Below, in pieces: positions 26,401 through 40,000 of a stretch of DNA of 64,000 nt; the first letter of the stretch is position 1, and every line of letters begins with the position of its first letter. The notes beneath the pieces are model-generated. The model did no database searches. It worked only from the letters and a program-made list of their open reading frames with translations, and was not told the DNA's origin. Made by a program: the position numbers and the translations under genes. This stretch comes from Cruorifilaria tuberocauda. Its lineage: Eukaryota > Nematoda > Chromadorea > Rhabditida > Onchocercidae. The DNA lies in NCBI GenBank assembly GCA_013365365.1, contig JABVXU010000181.1, forward strand, positions 40,471 through 104,470. Reading direction: 5' to 3'.

Positions 26401-27962
26401 CTATGGGACATACGGTGAACCCTTTATACTTGTGATTAAGTAAATCGACAAATATAGTCATTAATCAAGAAGCTTGGAGGAAACTTCAGGAAGATACTAT
26501 TGAAAAAGTATTCCGGAAGAAGAAAATGCACAAAAATAGTACTTTGATCCGGATTGTCTTCCTTCACCAAATATTGCCGAAGCCAATTTACCACCAATTC
26601 CAATTCTTGCATTTGTATGGATTATTTTTATGCTAATTTCGGAAGATAACCGCTGCCTTTTTCCTGGTGTAGGGACAATACTTGCATTAACATTCAATAA
26701 AAACAATGAGCATGTCGTTGTTGCTAGAAGAAACCATATTCCTTCTAAAAATTATATTAAAAAAAATAAGACAGTAAATCCATAGAGTTCGTAATTTCAG
26801 TTTAAGTGAATTGACTGGATTTAATTTAAATCTACAGTTTAACTAATCTTATCTTAAAGGTACATAAATATTACGAAGCTCCTAATGTATTAAAATAAAA
26901 AATACAATAAGGATTGGAAATGATTGGAAATTTGATCTCGCCCCAATGAGTAGTTTTGCCTTCGCTACAACTGCTGAATTTATAGTTAATCTTATGAATA
27001 ATTAAAGTTCATTAAGCAATATATAAATCAGCCCATTTTTTCGTCTGCATAAGTTTACACCCCTGCTGCTTTTCTTCAGTGAAGCTGAAGTGTCTATAGC
27101 AAACAGTGAGGGACAATTTTCAAATATCAAAATTGAATGAATTAACTCTGAATTAACTCTAAAGCAATAACTAGTACAAAAATCTAACAATTTTCATTTA
27201 AAAAGATTTCCATACAGATGAATGATATGAAACCTGATGACTGCAAATTTATCCTTGTCAATGATAACGCTACCTCTCGACCTAGATCCACTGAACTGTC
27301 ACTAAACTGACGATCTGGCATAGACCAATGCCGGATAATACCTTCTGGTGTTACAGCGATTATACCTAATGCCGACAAACCTAAAAACATGAAGGGATCA
27401 AATCTTTTTACTGAAGCTAAATCTCATATTTAAACAAGAATTCAACAAAGAAAAAAACCTTGTCTTTTATATATACAAACAGTTTGTGCATTATAAGGAA
27501 GTCCAGACGGTGGCAGATTCAATACCGCTGGTGTACCTGCATAGTTCGCCTGAAAAGAAGTTCAAATTGACTGATTCATACATATACTTTGCATACATTA
27601 GTCGAATGTAATACCCAAAAGCGATACCACTTCCGTATCATACTTCCACACGTACAGATTTTGACCAACTATCAACCAAGCATAACCACAACTGGACAAC
27701 GAGCCTGAACACGGGCTGTTTGGCTCCTTCGCTAAATTAAATATATTATTACTTGCCGATAGATGCATTTTGTATAAAATGAAAAAATAAAAGGAAAACC
27801 AAGTTAATAACATCATCATCTCTACGCATTACAGATAATAAAAAACATGCGACGTGCCAAATAATATGAATATTTGAGATGGAACGAACCAACAAGAGCT
27901 TCTCGCACTAAACCTGGATAATCATTCCCAACTGACTCCAGCACGAGCTCTACTGATTCCAT
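20486..27962 (-). CDS. npp-15: Nuclear pore protein Nup133 (NPP-15)
   Basis: Y-complex (Nup107-160) scaffold nucleoporin. Exons in transcript order: 27962-27890, 27731-27628, 27549-27459, 27380-27234, 26744-26543, 26338-26122, 26052-25908, 25716-25631, 25283-25064, 24766-24697, 24638-24503, 24274-24133, 24029-23902, 23754-23622, 23535-23422, 23260-23027, 22962-22762, 22482-22350, 22279-22170, 21859-21800, 21578-21450, 21297-21191, 20970-20774, 20640-20486; about 1110 residues (human 1156). N-terminal beta-propeller landmarks: GYAWLIVGQNLYVWKY, VTPEGIIRHW. C-terminal helical half: FFREVSRVDEF, EYYLENG, LLSFAKLSALC. The start is the first ATG behind acceptor TTTCCAG. The 24133 exon ends in a GC donor (GCAAGT). 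The 23754-23622 to 23535 junction is out of phase by one base as drawn. The 25283 acceptor is weak; one 30 bp upstream also fits. Confidence 0.88.
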
Positions 27963-27989
27963 TGCTTTACTGCCTGGAAATAGTCTTAA

Positions 27990-28008
27990 ATTATTATTAT
28001 TATTATTA
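27990..28008. repeat. (TTA)n microsatellite upstream of npp-15
   Basis: Six consecutive TTA/ATT triplets lie just upstream of the npp-15 first exon (minus strand), within the region that would be its 5' flank or the intercistronic spacer. Confidence 0.8.
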
Positions 28009-28129
28009 CGAAAACGTACCTATGAACAATAAGGTTACTTCATGGCACTCTAATTTTCATACTTATAGGAATTATTGTTTGATTGCACCGTCCATTAAAG
28101 AGACATTTAATGATTATAGCTAACGCATT

Positions 28130-28360
28130 CTATCTCTTGATTACCATTCTTCCTAGAACCTGCCATTCTAATTCAATCTTCGGAACTGTATCACAGACTG
28201 TCTTCTTCACATCACTGGTATCTAAACTTGTTCTAGTAAGGCCGTAGCTTAATAGACACAATAAATAAGCTTTCATCTCATTTTCAGTCTGCTGGAATGA
28301 CTTCACAGCATCAAAAATTATTGAAATATTATATAGGTAAACCGTATTATCGCTCTGCAT
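28130..28360 (-). CDS. Uncertain small ORF, 76 residues
   Basis: An uninterrupted ATG-to-TAG frame of 76 codons (starts MQSDNTVYLYNISIIFDAV, ends IELEWQVLGRMVIKR). Its base and residue composition look coding and it is acidic in its middle. I do not recognise the family. The start lacks a good acceptor immediately upstream; one (TTCGTACAG) lies about 70 bp further up but is followed by a short out-of-frame ATG. It ends 168 bp before the npp-15 start on the same strand, so it could be an upstream operon gene, an exon of a longer transcript, or chance. Its frame does not join npp-15 exon 1 at any visible donor. Confidence 0.3.
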   Translation of the reverse strand: MQSDNTVYLYNISIIFDAVKSFQQTENEMKAYLLCLLSYGLTRTSLDTSDVKKTVCDTVPKIELEWQVLGRMVIKR

Positions 28361-28745
28361 CTTTCATAAGGAAGTAATAAAAGTTATAAAGTAATAGGTT
28401 GGCAAAGGCATCGAAAGATCTCTTAACTTACTGTACGAATTTCAAACAAACAAGAGTTAGGAACAAAATTTTATAACACAAATTGTGGTAGGATATGGTA
28501 TACAGAAATAAAAATTTAATGGAAAAAAAATTTTCGAAGAAAAAATTTAAATAAAAATGATTCGCACATGGACAAAATTCTAAATATATACGATATAATG
28601 CAGGAAAATCATACTGTGTTCCTTATATAGATTAATTAATAACATTCGAAACATGATTATTTAAATAAATATGTGAGCTAAAGGAAATCTTCGAGTGAAT
28701 CTCACTTAGAAAAGCCTAATTGATGAGGTTAAGTTGAACATTAGA

Positions 28746-28919
28746 TCATAAAAATGCATCAATACTTCTGTCGACCTTCAATATTCCAGGGGAAGATACA
28801 TCGATACGAATTTGCTTTTCAGTAATCTTTTCCGGTATCGGTTTTATAAACAGTTGACATAACTCGTGCGGGTACGCAAATGTTCCAATTTTTTCTTCAG
28901 ACTTTTTGCCGAATTTCAT
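28746..28919 (-). CDS. Small hypothetical protein, 57 residues
   Basis: A single-exon frame starting MKFGKKSEEKIGTFAYPHEL and ending KVDRSIDAFL. The ATG lies 11 bp behind an acceptor (ACTTTAG, boundary at 28930), consistent with a trans-splice site, which supports the start. No signal peptide or membrane span is visible; both ends are charged and a PIPEK segment lies in the middle. I recognise no family and give no function. It sits between SUV3 and npp-15 on the same strand. It may also be the last exon of a gene whose earlier exon I could not find in 28931-29789. Confidence 0.4.
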   Translation of the reverse strand: MKFGKKSEEKIGTFAYPHELCQLFIKPIPEKITEKQIRIDVSSPGILKVDRSIDAFL

Positions 28920-28931
28920 AAGAGACTTCAC

Positions 28932-29789
28932 TAAAGTATTAATAATTGTGACTTTTCCCAGTTAACTATTGCATTTTTTCTTTAACAAAATCAAAAGCAT
29001 CCTTTACTTAAGATACGGCTCATTTCAAATTTTAATCAGCAACAAGAATATGCTTACAGCATGATTTGTTAAATGGACATCAGAAAATTGTAATTTAAAA
29101 AACTCAATAGTTCCGCAAGGTTTTTCCCTACTGAATCATACTTTACAATTAACGAGTTTGAGGTTTTTTTTTTCTTTTTGATGGTTTAAATATTATAAAT
29201 ATGCATTCTTAATAGCTTTCAATACAGTTGAGAAGAACATTAGAGCAGCTTATAGCAAACGTAAGGTTTTCTTCGTCATTTTATTCAGACCATTAACTCA
29301 TGCTAAAAGATGCCAGAAATATAAAAAATAACACAATATGTTATAATATGTGGTAAGATAATCCTTTGCAAAAGATAACTACAGCTCATTGAACTGATGC
29401 AATGTTTAATATTTTATTTATCAACAACGTGTAGAAAAATGCGACTTTGAATTCATGAAAGATGAAATTGTAAGAAGTTTTCAAGTTTCAGCATAAAGAT
29501 AAGGTGAGAGATTATTTTTGAAATGGGAAATTAAGTTACGGAATAAAATAGACCACATATAAAAATATATTCATCTTAGCAACGACTATGGCCAGAATAA
29601 TTTAATTAAAACTATTTTCAACAATATTTCCCATTCAGCCTATGAAATAATGAGCAATGGAATATCGACTCCGAAATCAGTCTGAAATATTAGGGAGAAG
29701 AATTGCCACTACGGCAAACATATAAAGTTGCTGTTTAAAACAATGCATTCTCTAAATAAATTTCATTATTCCTCTTGAACTAAGGAAAA
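28932..29789. other. Non-coding spacer between SUV3 and the small ORF
   Basis: About 860 bp, AT-rich, no supported exon on either strand. It would hold the SUV3 3' UTR. Its length is large for a tight operon spacer. Confidence 0.4.
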
Positions 29790-32700
29790 TCATTTATATT
29801 TATCACTAACATAATTACATTTCAATTTTTCAATTTCTTCACGTCTAATTTCTTCTCTTAGTAATAACAAGTCGCTTTCGTTAACCAATCCTATCCGTAG
29901 CAATCGTTCTGAGACTGATTCCATTCTTCCTGTAACATAATTATTTGGGATAAACTGTTCATTATCTTCCATGATTTATGATTACGGAATCTACCATGTA
30001 TGTATTGAAAAATATGATGCAGTACTGATATGTTTTATATCAAATTTTTAAAGCTAATCAATGCTAATTGTGAAACCATAGCAACATAAAACCATTCACT
30101 ATTTCTAAACAGCAAAAATCAATTACCTTGATCTGAATTACTTTGATCACCTCCTTCATCGAGATAATCTTCCTGAAAGTATGTAAATCACTATTACACA
30201 AGCAATGTATTGCTCTAAATTGATCGGACCAAACAAAGATAATAATTTGAAATACAAAAGTAAGTAACATAATGAAATAATTACGCTTATGTCGTCCGAT
30301 TGCAAAGATGTAACATCCGACATTGCTAGCAGGGCTTCATTTATATAATTTTCAATCTGTTTTCCTAGCAGGCGTATTTCTTCTCGATCCGGAAACATAT
30401 CCTAAAATATTATTTCTAATGATGTCAAGGAAAAAAGATGAATATCAAAATCCAATCAATAATGAAACAAATGTACTTTATGAACAGTTATTCCATACAT
30501 ATACGTAGAATTCCTTTTCCAAGATGTTTTATCTCTGCTAGATGCTCCATTTGTCATCTCAGTTTAGAAATTAAAAAAATACAGAATGAACAGGAATATA
30601 TAAAATCATCAATCAAAACTAAGATTAAATTATTTCGCACAAAACAATAATTAGAGTATTTTTCGATATCAACCGAAACATCAACTATATTTCCTTATTT
30701 AAGTGATAGTGATTTCAAAAACCTGAATTTTATTTCACGGAATTCTCACAGTTCACAATATGAAAACAAATAAGATACTATAATCACTTACCGGAAATTT
30801 ATAACTGAGCCAAAGATAAAGATCGATCAAGTTATATTGTTTACACATATCCAAAAGCATTATAACACTAGTCGGTTTAGGCAACGGCCATTGAATTATT
30901 TCACAAAACCAACTGTAATTTATTGCTTGACCTTCAGCAAACCTGGAAATAGTAAACTTTTATAACTAGATACAAAAAAAAAGACGGCAAACCATCCCTC
31001 TAGACGATTTTTCGACTTTTATACAAAGTCAGAATCTGAATCAAATCTTGCATGAATATAAACTCGCCTGCGAGCAATACGCACAAAACATGCTCGTGCG
31101 ACACCATTATCTACTTCCATATCTACTGGAGCAGTGCAGAAAACATATTTAACCTGGAATCATTTGAATAAATAGCTACTTAGATTATAATTTTACTTTC
31201 TCAAGGAAATGTTTGGGAAGCAAGGCAATTTGAATTTACAAATATATCCGAAAAATACATAAAAATTACATTACCTTCATACTCAACGGGATATCATCTA
31301 TGAGTTCAGCCAGTTTTCGAAATTGCTCGATGTCACATAAATGAAACTTTTTGCTCAGAGAACTGATTGATATAAACATATCAATAATACTGAGAAATGA
31401 AGCATGAGGAAGATGATATGAGAAGGTTTCCAACTGCAATAAAATAAACCGTATAAATCATTGTATATCAGTTTACAAATATTAAAGAAGATACCTGCTC
31501 AGAAGTTGGCGCAATACCAGCAGTTTCAATGGATTTGACGGGTTCTTTCATGAATGCCTCCAACAACGGCATATCTGCTGGTCGTAAAGTCGTTACCTTA
31601 AAATACGCATTTGTTGGATCTTAAAAGAAGAAAAAACTCAAATCTATGCAGTGAAGAAAAAACCCTAAATCCGAATTTCAACAAACATTAATTTTAATAA
31701 AACCAAAACTATTATAAGAAAATTTTTACCCATCCTTTTTCATAGGCGGACTGAAAACGACCAGCTCGTCCAGCGATTTGAATTACGTGATAGTTTGCTT
31801 GATGCTCACCAAAGGGAAACTGTACGAATATAATTCTAAATATTCCATTAATAGCTATTTTGTATTCACACATCAACATTCAGAAACATAGATAACTACC
31901 TTAACGTTTAAAGTTGAATTTATAATATGAAAATTCAATTCTTTAAAAATGAAATAAACCGTGATACGAAAATGCCGCCTGTTATTGTGACATGAATAAA
32001 GAATTTATAACAAATAGGTAACTCGAATGCCGCTAAAAATATTACTGTGCATTAAATCGACAGACCTGCGAATATTTAAATTAAGACCCATTCCAATAGC
32101 GTCGGTTGCAACCATTACACTAGGCTTCCGACTCATTTCATTAAACGTTTTTGCCTGATTTAGTTTTGTCCAAGGCGGTAATGCTCCATATATTACACTC
32201 GGTTGTACGCCTAACTTCATTAGGCTTCTAGCAATTGAAAATAACGTAGTAACCGAAAAGCATACTAAGCAATCACCATCCTAAAACAATACAACTCAGA
32301 ATATCAAACCAAATCTTAAATTCGATTCTGATTCTGCTTAGTTCATTTTAAGAGACTTTTATTTAATGTAATCGAATGATTAAAATTTTACTTGAATAAA
32401 AATGACATAAAACAAACCTGAACATTGTCAAGCTTGTTCAAGGCCTTTTTATTTACAATAAGAGGAGTTTTTCTTTCATAATGATGCACTTCTACATGTT
32501 CTCCAATGGGATCTAGTAAATTGCGTACAATATCGATCGCTGCTTCTTCACCACAAAGATGAACCTAAAACATCACATTACTTTTTTAACATATCTTCTC
32601 CCATCAAACTTACCATTAATAAAAACAAGAAAAATCCTGAAGTCTATAAGCAAAATCCATTGTTTACAACGTCAATATATAAGTCAATAAAAATTATAGA

Positions 32701-34929
32701 TTTATATGTCGAAATTGTGATAAAGCAAATAAATAATACTGGAATTATAATTTTGGAAATATTTCATATGGAAAACATGTTAATGAGAGAACCTCCTCGG
32801 CAGCAATACCCAGCAGAGCTCTTGTCCAAGCCCAACCGCGACTCTGATCACGTAACATCTGAATTTCGTCAATCACAGCTACTTCCACTTTCACATCGAC
32901 AGGCACCATTTCAACAGTCATGGCAACATGGGATGAGGGATTATCAGCATCAATTGCGTATCGCCGTTCTTCACCCGTAACCATATCACATTTAATTTCT
33001 TAAAAGATTGAAACTTAAATTTTCAAATTTCAATTTGAAAGATAAAGAAAAAACTAAAACAAAATTCAAGATGCTAACAAACCTTGTTCATTAGTTTTTT
33101 GGTACACCTCATTGGCAAGTAACCTTAATGGGCAGCAATAAAAACCTGTTTTGGCTTGATAAAATCGCTGCAATGCTTCATACGTTTTGCCACTGTTAGT
33201 TGGTCCTGTAAAGTGTCCACTATTTTATGGAAATAATTCCCATATCAATCTCTAACTATTCAGATTGGAATAAGATATTCAATTGTCCGCGTAATGGAAT
33301 GTCCAACAGCAACATAGCACTGTTTTCTTAATAACCATCATAAAGAGCGTAAAATTATTCCGTATAATTGAGAAATTTCCTAAACTTTCGCTATTATTTT
33401 AACCAAAAAAAAATTTTACTGATGGCATAAATGATGATTCTATTAAAGAAAAAATACAAAACCTGCGTGAAAATGTACTGTCCTCAGTAACTCCCTAGCT
33501 TTTGGATACCAGTTATGTGGTTTAGTCAGATCACTTAAGGTTTTCAGCTCCTTTTCGCATTCCAAATGCGGGTATACTCTTTTGGCGTGCTCGATGAAAT
33601 ACGGATATATGCTGTCGACATCACGCGCTGAAGATTATTACTTAAACGTAATCATTTTTGCTAGTGGTATCAATAAAATATAAATTTTCAAATCTCCATT
33701 TTCCTGATTAACTAAAAATGGAATCTAAAATACAAAAGAAGTTGTTCACTTGTAATACTGCATAAAAAATACTACTTTTTATTAAATAATAATATAAACT
33801 GGAAGATGTAAAGGAACCAAGGAACCAAGCTTACCTTTATTCAGAATATCACTGATTATAACGGCAATACACGGATCTAACGGTGATGCATGTAAACAAT
33901 AGTTTCGAAAACTTCTAAATAAAGTTTTTCGAATAATTAAATCCCATCATTCAATCTTTTTTGATGAAATGATTAGGTAAAATATAAAAATTCCTAATAT
34001 AATCTTTCCATAGGCAAGACAACTGTAAACATACTTATATGCTGCATGGAACATTTTCCTATTTACGTTGTTCTGCTCAGATAATTCCCGAACTAAAGGT
34101 CTTCTAGCAAAATTTTCCAAAACCCGTGAAATATCGTCCTTACTCAAGTCGACGAAAACATCCTAGAATAATCATGAATGACGTCTGAAAAAATTATCGT
34201 ATGTCACTAATTGCAAAGCGTAAAGGAAGTTAAATAAGGGCAGAGAAAATCAGAGATAAAGGAAACAGAATTTTTAGTAAATAATCCAGAAATACCGCTT
34301 CATCTCTTGGCAAATTCGGAATAATTATCGGAGCAGGCGGTACGATATCGATGAAATTTCGTAACTTGGCTTTCCTTGCCATCGGTAAATACTTTGTTTC
34401 TTTTGAAATAATAGAAGAGCATTTCTTTCCGCTTTGCACTGATTCCAGGCTTGCCCTTCGGTTCCCGACGAGAACTGGTTTCGATTGCTCGGTCTCAGAT
34501 TTTCCATTGCAATATGCCAACTGAAATTTTGAAAAAAAAGATTGAGGTCCCTAAAAGAGAGAAGAAGAAGAATGGATGAGTATCATTACAGCTTGATAAA
34601 AATTGACACCTTGTGCACAATTGTTAAATAACACATAATAATATGTCCTTCATATGAAAAACAAAACAAGTCTGAACGTTCAGATTTATAAGCAATATAA
34701 TTCGACATTAATAATCAACTCATAAAAAGTAGAATTCATAAGCAGAGATATTGTGGAATAAAGTACAAAAAAAAGCAATACTGACTGGACTTTTCCTTGG
34801 TGCAATAGAACTATGGGAACGTTGAAGAAGTCGTGTCTGCATGATGGATGGTCCTTGATCGGTGCTGCATGTTATAATGAGCATCCATGGTGAACGACAT
34901 TTAACCACCCGTAATGCGATTTTTCCCAT
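29790..34929 (-). CDS. SUV3: Mitochondrial ATP-dependent RNA helicase SUV3 (SUPV3L1)
   Basis: Ski2-like helicase that unwinds RNA for degradation in mitochondria. Seventeen exons in transcript order: 34929-34786, 34520-34296, 34162-34035, 33914-33835, 33627-33463, 33205-33083, 32998-32793, 32564-32418, 32280-32066, 31835-31730, 31596-31495, 31433-31275, 31153-31068, 30942-30792, 30401-30285, 30172-30127, 29929-29790; all in frame, 779 residues (human 786). Landmarks: basic, Ser/Arg-rich presequence; Walker A GPTNSGKT (248-255); DEIQ box (332-335) followed by [15 protein letters not shown]; motif [21 protein letters not shown] and QIAGRAGRF; the SUV3 C-terminal domain [16 protein letters not shown] and the basic, helical end [11 protein letters not shown]. 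The start lies 37 bp behind acceptor GTTTCAG. The exon ending at 31068 uses a GC donor (GCGAGT). Confidence 0.93.
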
Positions 34930-34966
34930 CAATGTAACTGTCTTAGAAGCTGTCACTTCAAGCAGC

Positions 34967-37018
34967 CTGAAACTATTATTATATGAATATAAGTACTCTG
35001 AAAAAACTTGAAAACGTAACGTAGTTTGCAATTTTAATCATAACATTTAATCATTTCTTCACCTTCTAGCCATCAATTTGTCAGCTTTTGTATGACATCG
35101 CTAATAACATAGTCTAATTAAAATTGACCTTACTGTTCACTACAATTCAATTACATGAATTATCAAAGACGACCTATCGTACCTGACACTTATTGCGGCT
35201 TTTTATTCCGTTGATAAGACTGTCGCATGTTCGTTGCATGCTAAAAACCGTGATACGGAAAGAAGGAATGATTTTATTTCTATCAGTTTAATGATACACT
35301 GGTTTATGGGTTATTGTAGTTATTAATCTGTCATTACTGTAAACAGTAATGATATCATCATATTATGAAATACAGTAAAATGATATGACAAATTACAAAA
35401 TACTTTGTCGAAATGAAAGACATGACAGAATGATATATCAAAATAGCCATTTAAATCATTGTTGTGTTCAACAGCCATTATATTGATTAGGTACTGTTTC
35501 TTGCTTCTCACTATTTGTTAAAAATTCTGCCACTTTGTGGCAGATACTTATTTACCGTTTTCTTTAATTGCCATCTTAAACCATTCCATACTGCAAAAAT
35601 CAAATGCATATAACTTGAAAAACAAAGTTGAATCATAAAGTTCATAAAGAAGGAGCAAAATTAAGAAGTTCATTCGTCATGGTTAAAAATTATCACACAG
35701 ATGTAGATTGACCTTTCCTCATATCATCAATTCATTAAATATGGAATTAACAAAATGAAAAGAGATTGAAGTGGTTTTCAAAAGTTCTCTATGAACATGT
35801 TTGTTAATTTAAAATAAATATTTCCATCTAACTGAACGGTAAGTGAAGTGACCTGCAATCAGAGTTTATCATATTTCAAATTGATGCTTAACATGAGGAA
35901 CATGAAGTACTATTCCCGTCATTATTGGCTGGGAGAAAGAATTGATTGTTATTAAACATAATGAAGAGATTGCTATCCTATTACTCCAAGTTTTTGGATG
36001 ATAATCGTGATACTTTCATGTTTTACCTAAATAAACTACCATACTTTGAGTAATTTACATAAATTTTTAGCTATCAATGTCAAATGGAGACTTTCTAGGA
36101 TGGCCAACTTCAATGAATCATTTTGAAGACATAGAACTTGGATCATTGCAGCAATGATAGTGATAAAATAATACAAAGAATCTCATATCATTTTATATGT
36201 GTTGATTGTGTAATGTTTAATTTCTTTTATATTATTGTATTGTGGAATACTTTATCGATTTTTTTTCTTTGGGAGCTCTCTAAAACTTTTTTCTCGTTCA
36301 TTGATTTATTAATATTAAATTAAATTTTTGTCTGAATTTTGAAAATTCTTTATGTAAGAGATATCTTATTGCGATTAGTCGACTGCAGTTAGTGGATTTT
36401 TACTGTACTTAATTACAAATTAATAAAAATAGTGAAGTTTGTTGGAATAGTGGAAAAGGAAGGATACACTGATATACTTGGCAAATACAGGGGAACTGAG
36501 GCTGATCAATTGGTTAATTTTAGCAGCTGTTATGATAATTTAATTTTCATGTTTGTGCTTAGAATTAGGTTGCTTTATGGAAATATTTAAATTAATTATT
36601 TAAATGATTGTAAAATGGAAGTAAAAAAATAGAGTATATCATCATTACAGTGAAAAATTTTACTAGTTTCGAGAAATTAATTAAAATAAATGAAATATTC
36701 AGCATTCGAATTTATCAAAATTACTTTTGAAACAAAGTTAGACTTCGAGATGATCTGATCGAAGTGAAAGTTATCCGAGAAAAATGTTAATTTGCTAAGC
36801 AAACAAAAAGTGCATGGACTCAACCGGTTGTTAGCGAGTATGTTAATTATATATTAATAATATATTAATTTCTTTTACGAAACAAATTTGATTTGAGATA
36901 TGAAAATTTTTGAAAAATTTTTCGACAGTTTGAATTAGATATTTACGATTATGCGAATTGATCATTTCAATTAAATGTGTTATTGTTCATTGTAAACGGC
37001 AAAGAATCTGGTCGAAAT
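34967..37018. other. Divergent intergenic region between SUV3 and the membrane-protein gene
   Basis: About 2 kb carrying the promoters of SUV3 (-) and probably of the next gene (+). It contains a 26-codon ATG frame at 36077-36157 (starts MSNGDFLGWPTSMNHFEDIE) directly behind a TTTTTAG acceptor, but with no usable donor. No other coding or RNA signal is supported. Confidence 0.4.
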
Positions 37019-40000
37019 ATGACTGTCTCTGTAATTTTTCTTAAATTTTAATTCTTTGTAATTCAGTGATTGCAAATATATAATTCACCATTTCAGCTGT
37101 AAATCGATGTAAGCAGCAATAATGGAATATAAATATTTTAATTTTATCAATTCCATCGTGTTAATTTATTAGTTGCATATTTTATCATTCACACCTCTGC
37201 TTGATGATGCCAAATTTTAGCCTCATTTTTAGACTGATGAAAATCACATTTAAACTCTGCAGGGAAATGTGTGAATTTTTTGAATGTTCAAGTTAAGAGA
37301 AAATCTAAAATTAATTATTTTATTTCTGATATTATTGAGACTACATTAATCTCAGTAATATTTTATCTGAGATAATTAAGATGAAATTTTTAGAAAAATA
37401 AATCGGCAACTTCTCGACGTAGTCGACAGGAACGTTTCCTACGTTATATCTTACGTCGTAAACAGTGCTATATTCTACTTTTGCTTGAACTCATGGTTTT
37501 CATCGTTCTTATCATGATATTGCTGTTATTCTTCTGGCTTTCCCGAAATGAATTGGTTGGTTTTTTACACTTTAACTTTCGAAGTTACAATGCACCAATA
37601 TATTTTTTCCTGTTTCAAACTTTTTTCCTATTTAAATTATTAGAGTTCTGATTTGTATCGAAACAGATTTTTTTATCGAATATTATACGTACTTGATAAA
37701 ACTGCAATATGGAGCTTTAAGTATATTATTATGGGGTTTTTCTTATCATATAATAAAAATAAAAGTTATGTCATCGATAGATTTCTCTTGTGTTAAAATA
37801 TTTTGCTTTCAACTTATAGGTCAGGACTTGTGTAGATTAGCTATAATGCTTTTATAATAAGCATGATTTGCAGATAAGTAATCAATTTGTTCAAGATTGA
37901 AATTTTAATAATAAAATTTAAGCTGCGATTCAGGTGGGATTAAAAATGTTATTACTTATGTGAAGAGTGAGTACCTACGCACATATAAAATTTAAGATAT
38001 AGACCATTAATTAAAAAAGTTAAACTCACCGCAATAAAACAATTTAACGAGGAATGATCAAAAAATTGCTATTTGTTTATTAGATTAAATTTTAAAAGGA
38101 CAAAAACTGGTAAGGAATTATTCTGCCATTTCTAATAACTTATCCATTAAATGATCTCTTTGTTTCTGTCGGATTAAAGAGTAACTTTCACTTTCATATA
38201 TTTCCTTCGGTAATTACTTAATATTTAGTTAATGCATATTGATAATAATTTTAAGTGTCAAATTAAGGAAAAATAGTTGAGATGCTTATTACATTGATTT
38301 CGTTGATATTAATCATATGTATCAAGAAATTTGATAAATTCGACGATTTCATTATCTCGCTATATAAACCCGAGGAATCCTCCAATTGTGATGTATTACT
38401 GTTTTTAACTGATTATTATCTTTTTGACGATAAATGTATAATTTTAGTATAAGTTACTAAAACATTTAAAATGATTGCAGAATGAAATGGAAATGATAAG
38501 ACTTGAGATTGAGTGGAAAAAAAGTGAGCAGCACAAGTTGAACTTCTACAAATGCGAATATGAACCTATATGGGAAAAACCGGAACAATTGAATTATGTA
38601 ATTCACATATCATATCAGTTTGTTAGATTAATTAAATGATTAATTAAGATGAAGAATAGGCATGTATGGAAGGAACATTATATCAGCATTTTTTTTTTTC
38701 ATTCTATAATTCATTCAAATTTTGAGGAAAAATTAATCGTTGATATTAATTTACTTTACTTCTATTACAATAGCTGATCACAATATTGAATTATACTGTA
38801 CTGTATAATAGAAGAGTATTGTAGAATTATAATGCAGTTTTGTAAATAAGAATCAGTTTTCTTTTTGATTTAAATTATGATGAGAATTGATGTATTTCAA
38901 AATTAAAGTAACATAATATTTCAACAACAATAAATAATAATGCAAATTTATTGTATTATTATTTGGTAAATTACTACAGGATTTATGTAATAGTCATTAT
39001 GGTAAGGGTGCGAAAATGTGGACATTGCAGAAAACAATATCGAATTCAACAGGTTGTATTCATAAGATACATATGGTAAATTCTTATTGAATAAATACAT
39101 AATTTCACTTTTCTCACTATCATTTTCCTGATTGCTCTGTTTTCATTAATAAAAAAATTCGTACAATCACTAATAAGTAAATTTGATCTGTTAAGGTATT
39201 GAAAATAATTTGAACTTCAATTTTTTCGTAATATCACATTTCGTTTTCCTGTAAATGTCTGTAAATGTCTAGTTGCTTCAAATTTAAATTGAAAGAACTT
39301 TCAATTAATTATTTATAAGTTATTTAGGTACCGTGCCATACTCAATTATTGAGGGATGAGGCCTTGAGAATATACCACAGCGAACGTATGCTACCAATAA
39401 GTTGCGGAGGATTATTTGGTGCTCCGATGCCTTATGAATATATTACATCTGAAACAGATATCAGAGTACATTTATCATTCTTGAATAAATAATATGTTGC
39501 GACTCATTTGAAGCACTCTTTGACATTCCTTTTAATAATCCATTTGCAATTTTTACAATTTAAAAAAATGACAAAGATTAGTTAGATAGAATCGAAATTC
39601 AATTTTGTCTTGAATTATATTCAAGAAAGTAAATTTACATAAAGATCTGAATTTACTGTTTGATCACTAAAACTTTTTTTCATTTCTTTCTCGTGTGAGA
39701 TATCTGCAGAACCAGATGATGAATTCATCCAGAAATTAAACTGAAAGGTCTGTTACAATTGGAATTCTTAGTTTTATCAAACTTCATTTCAAGTTCTGCT
39801 TTGGGTCTAAACCAATTTTAAGTATTATTCAAATTTCAAGTTTAAATTTTGAGGCACCTCAAGCAACGAATGAGATGCTTGCCAAGGTTTATATGAATCA
39901 AAATGTTCTCGCAAGTGCTTTACATGTAAAATGTCCACGATGTTCTGTGAGGAGCAGTTGGTATGCGTAAGTTTTTAGTCAGCATTCAGAAAATAATTTA

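Noticed and set aside
32660..32980. Plus-strand open frame of 106 codons
   Set aside because: Antisense shadow of the conserved SUV3 exon 32998-32793.
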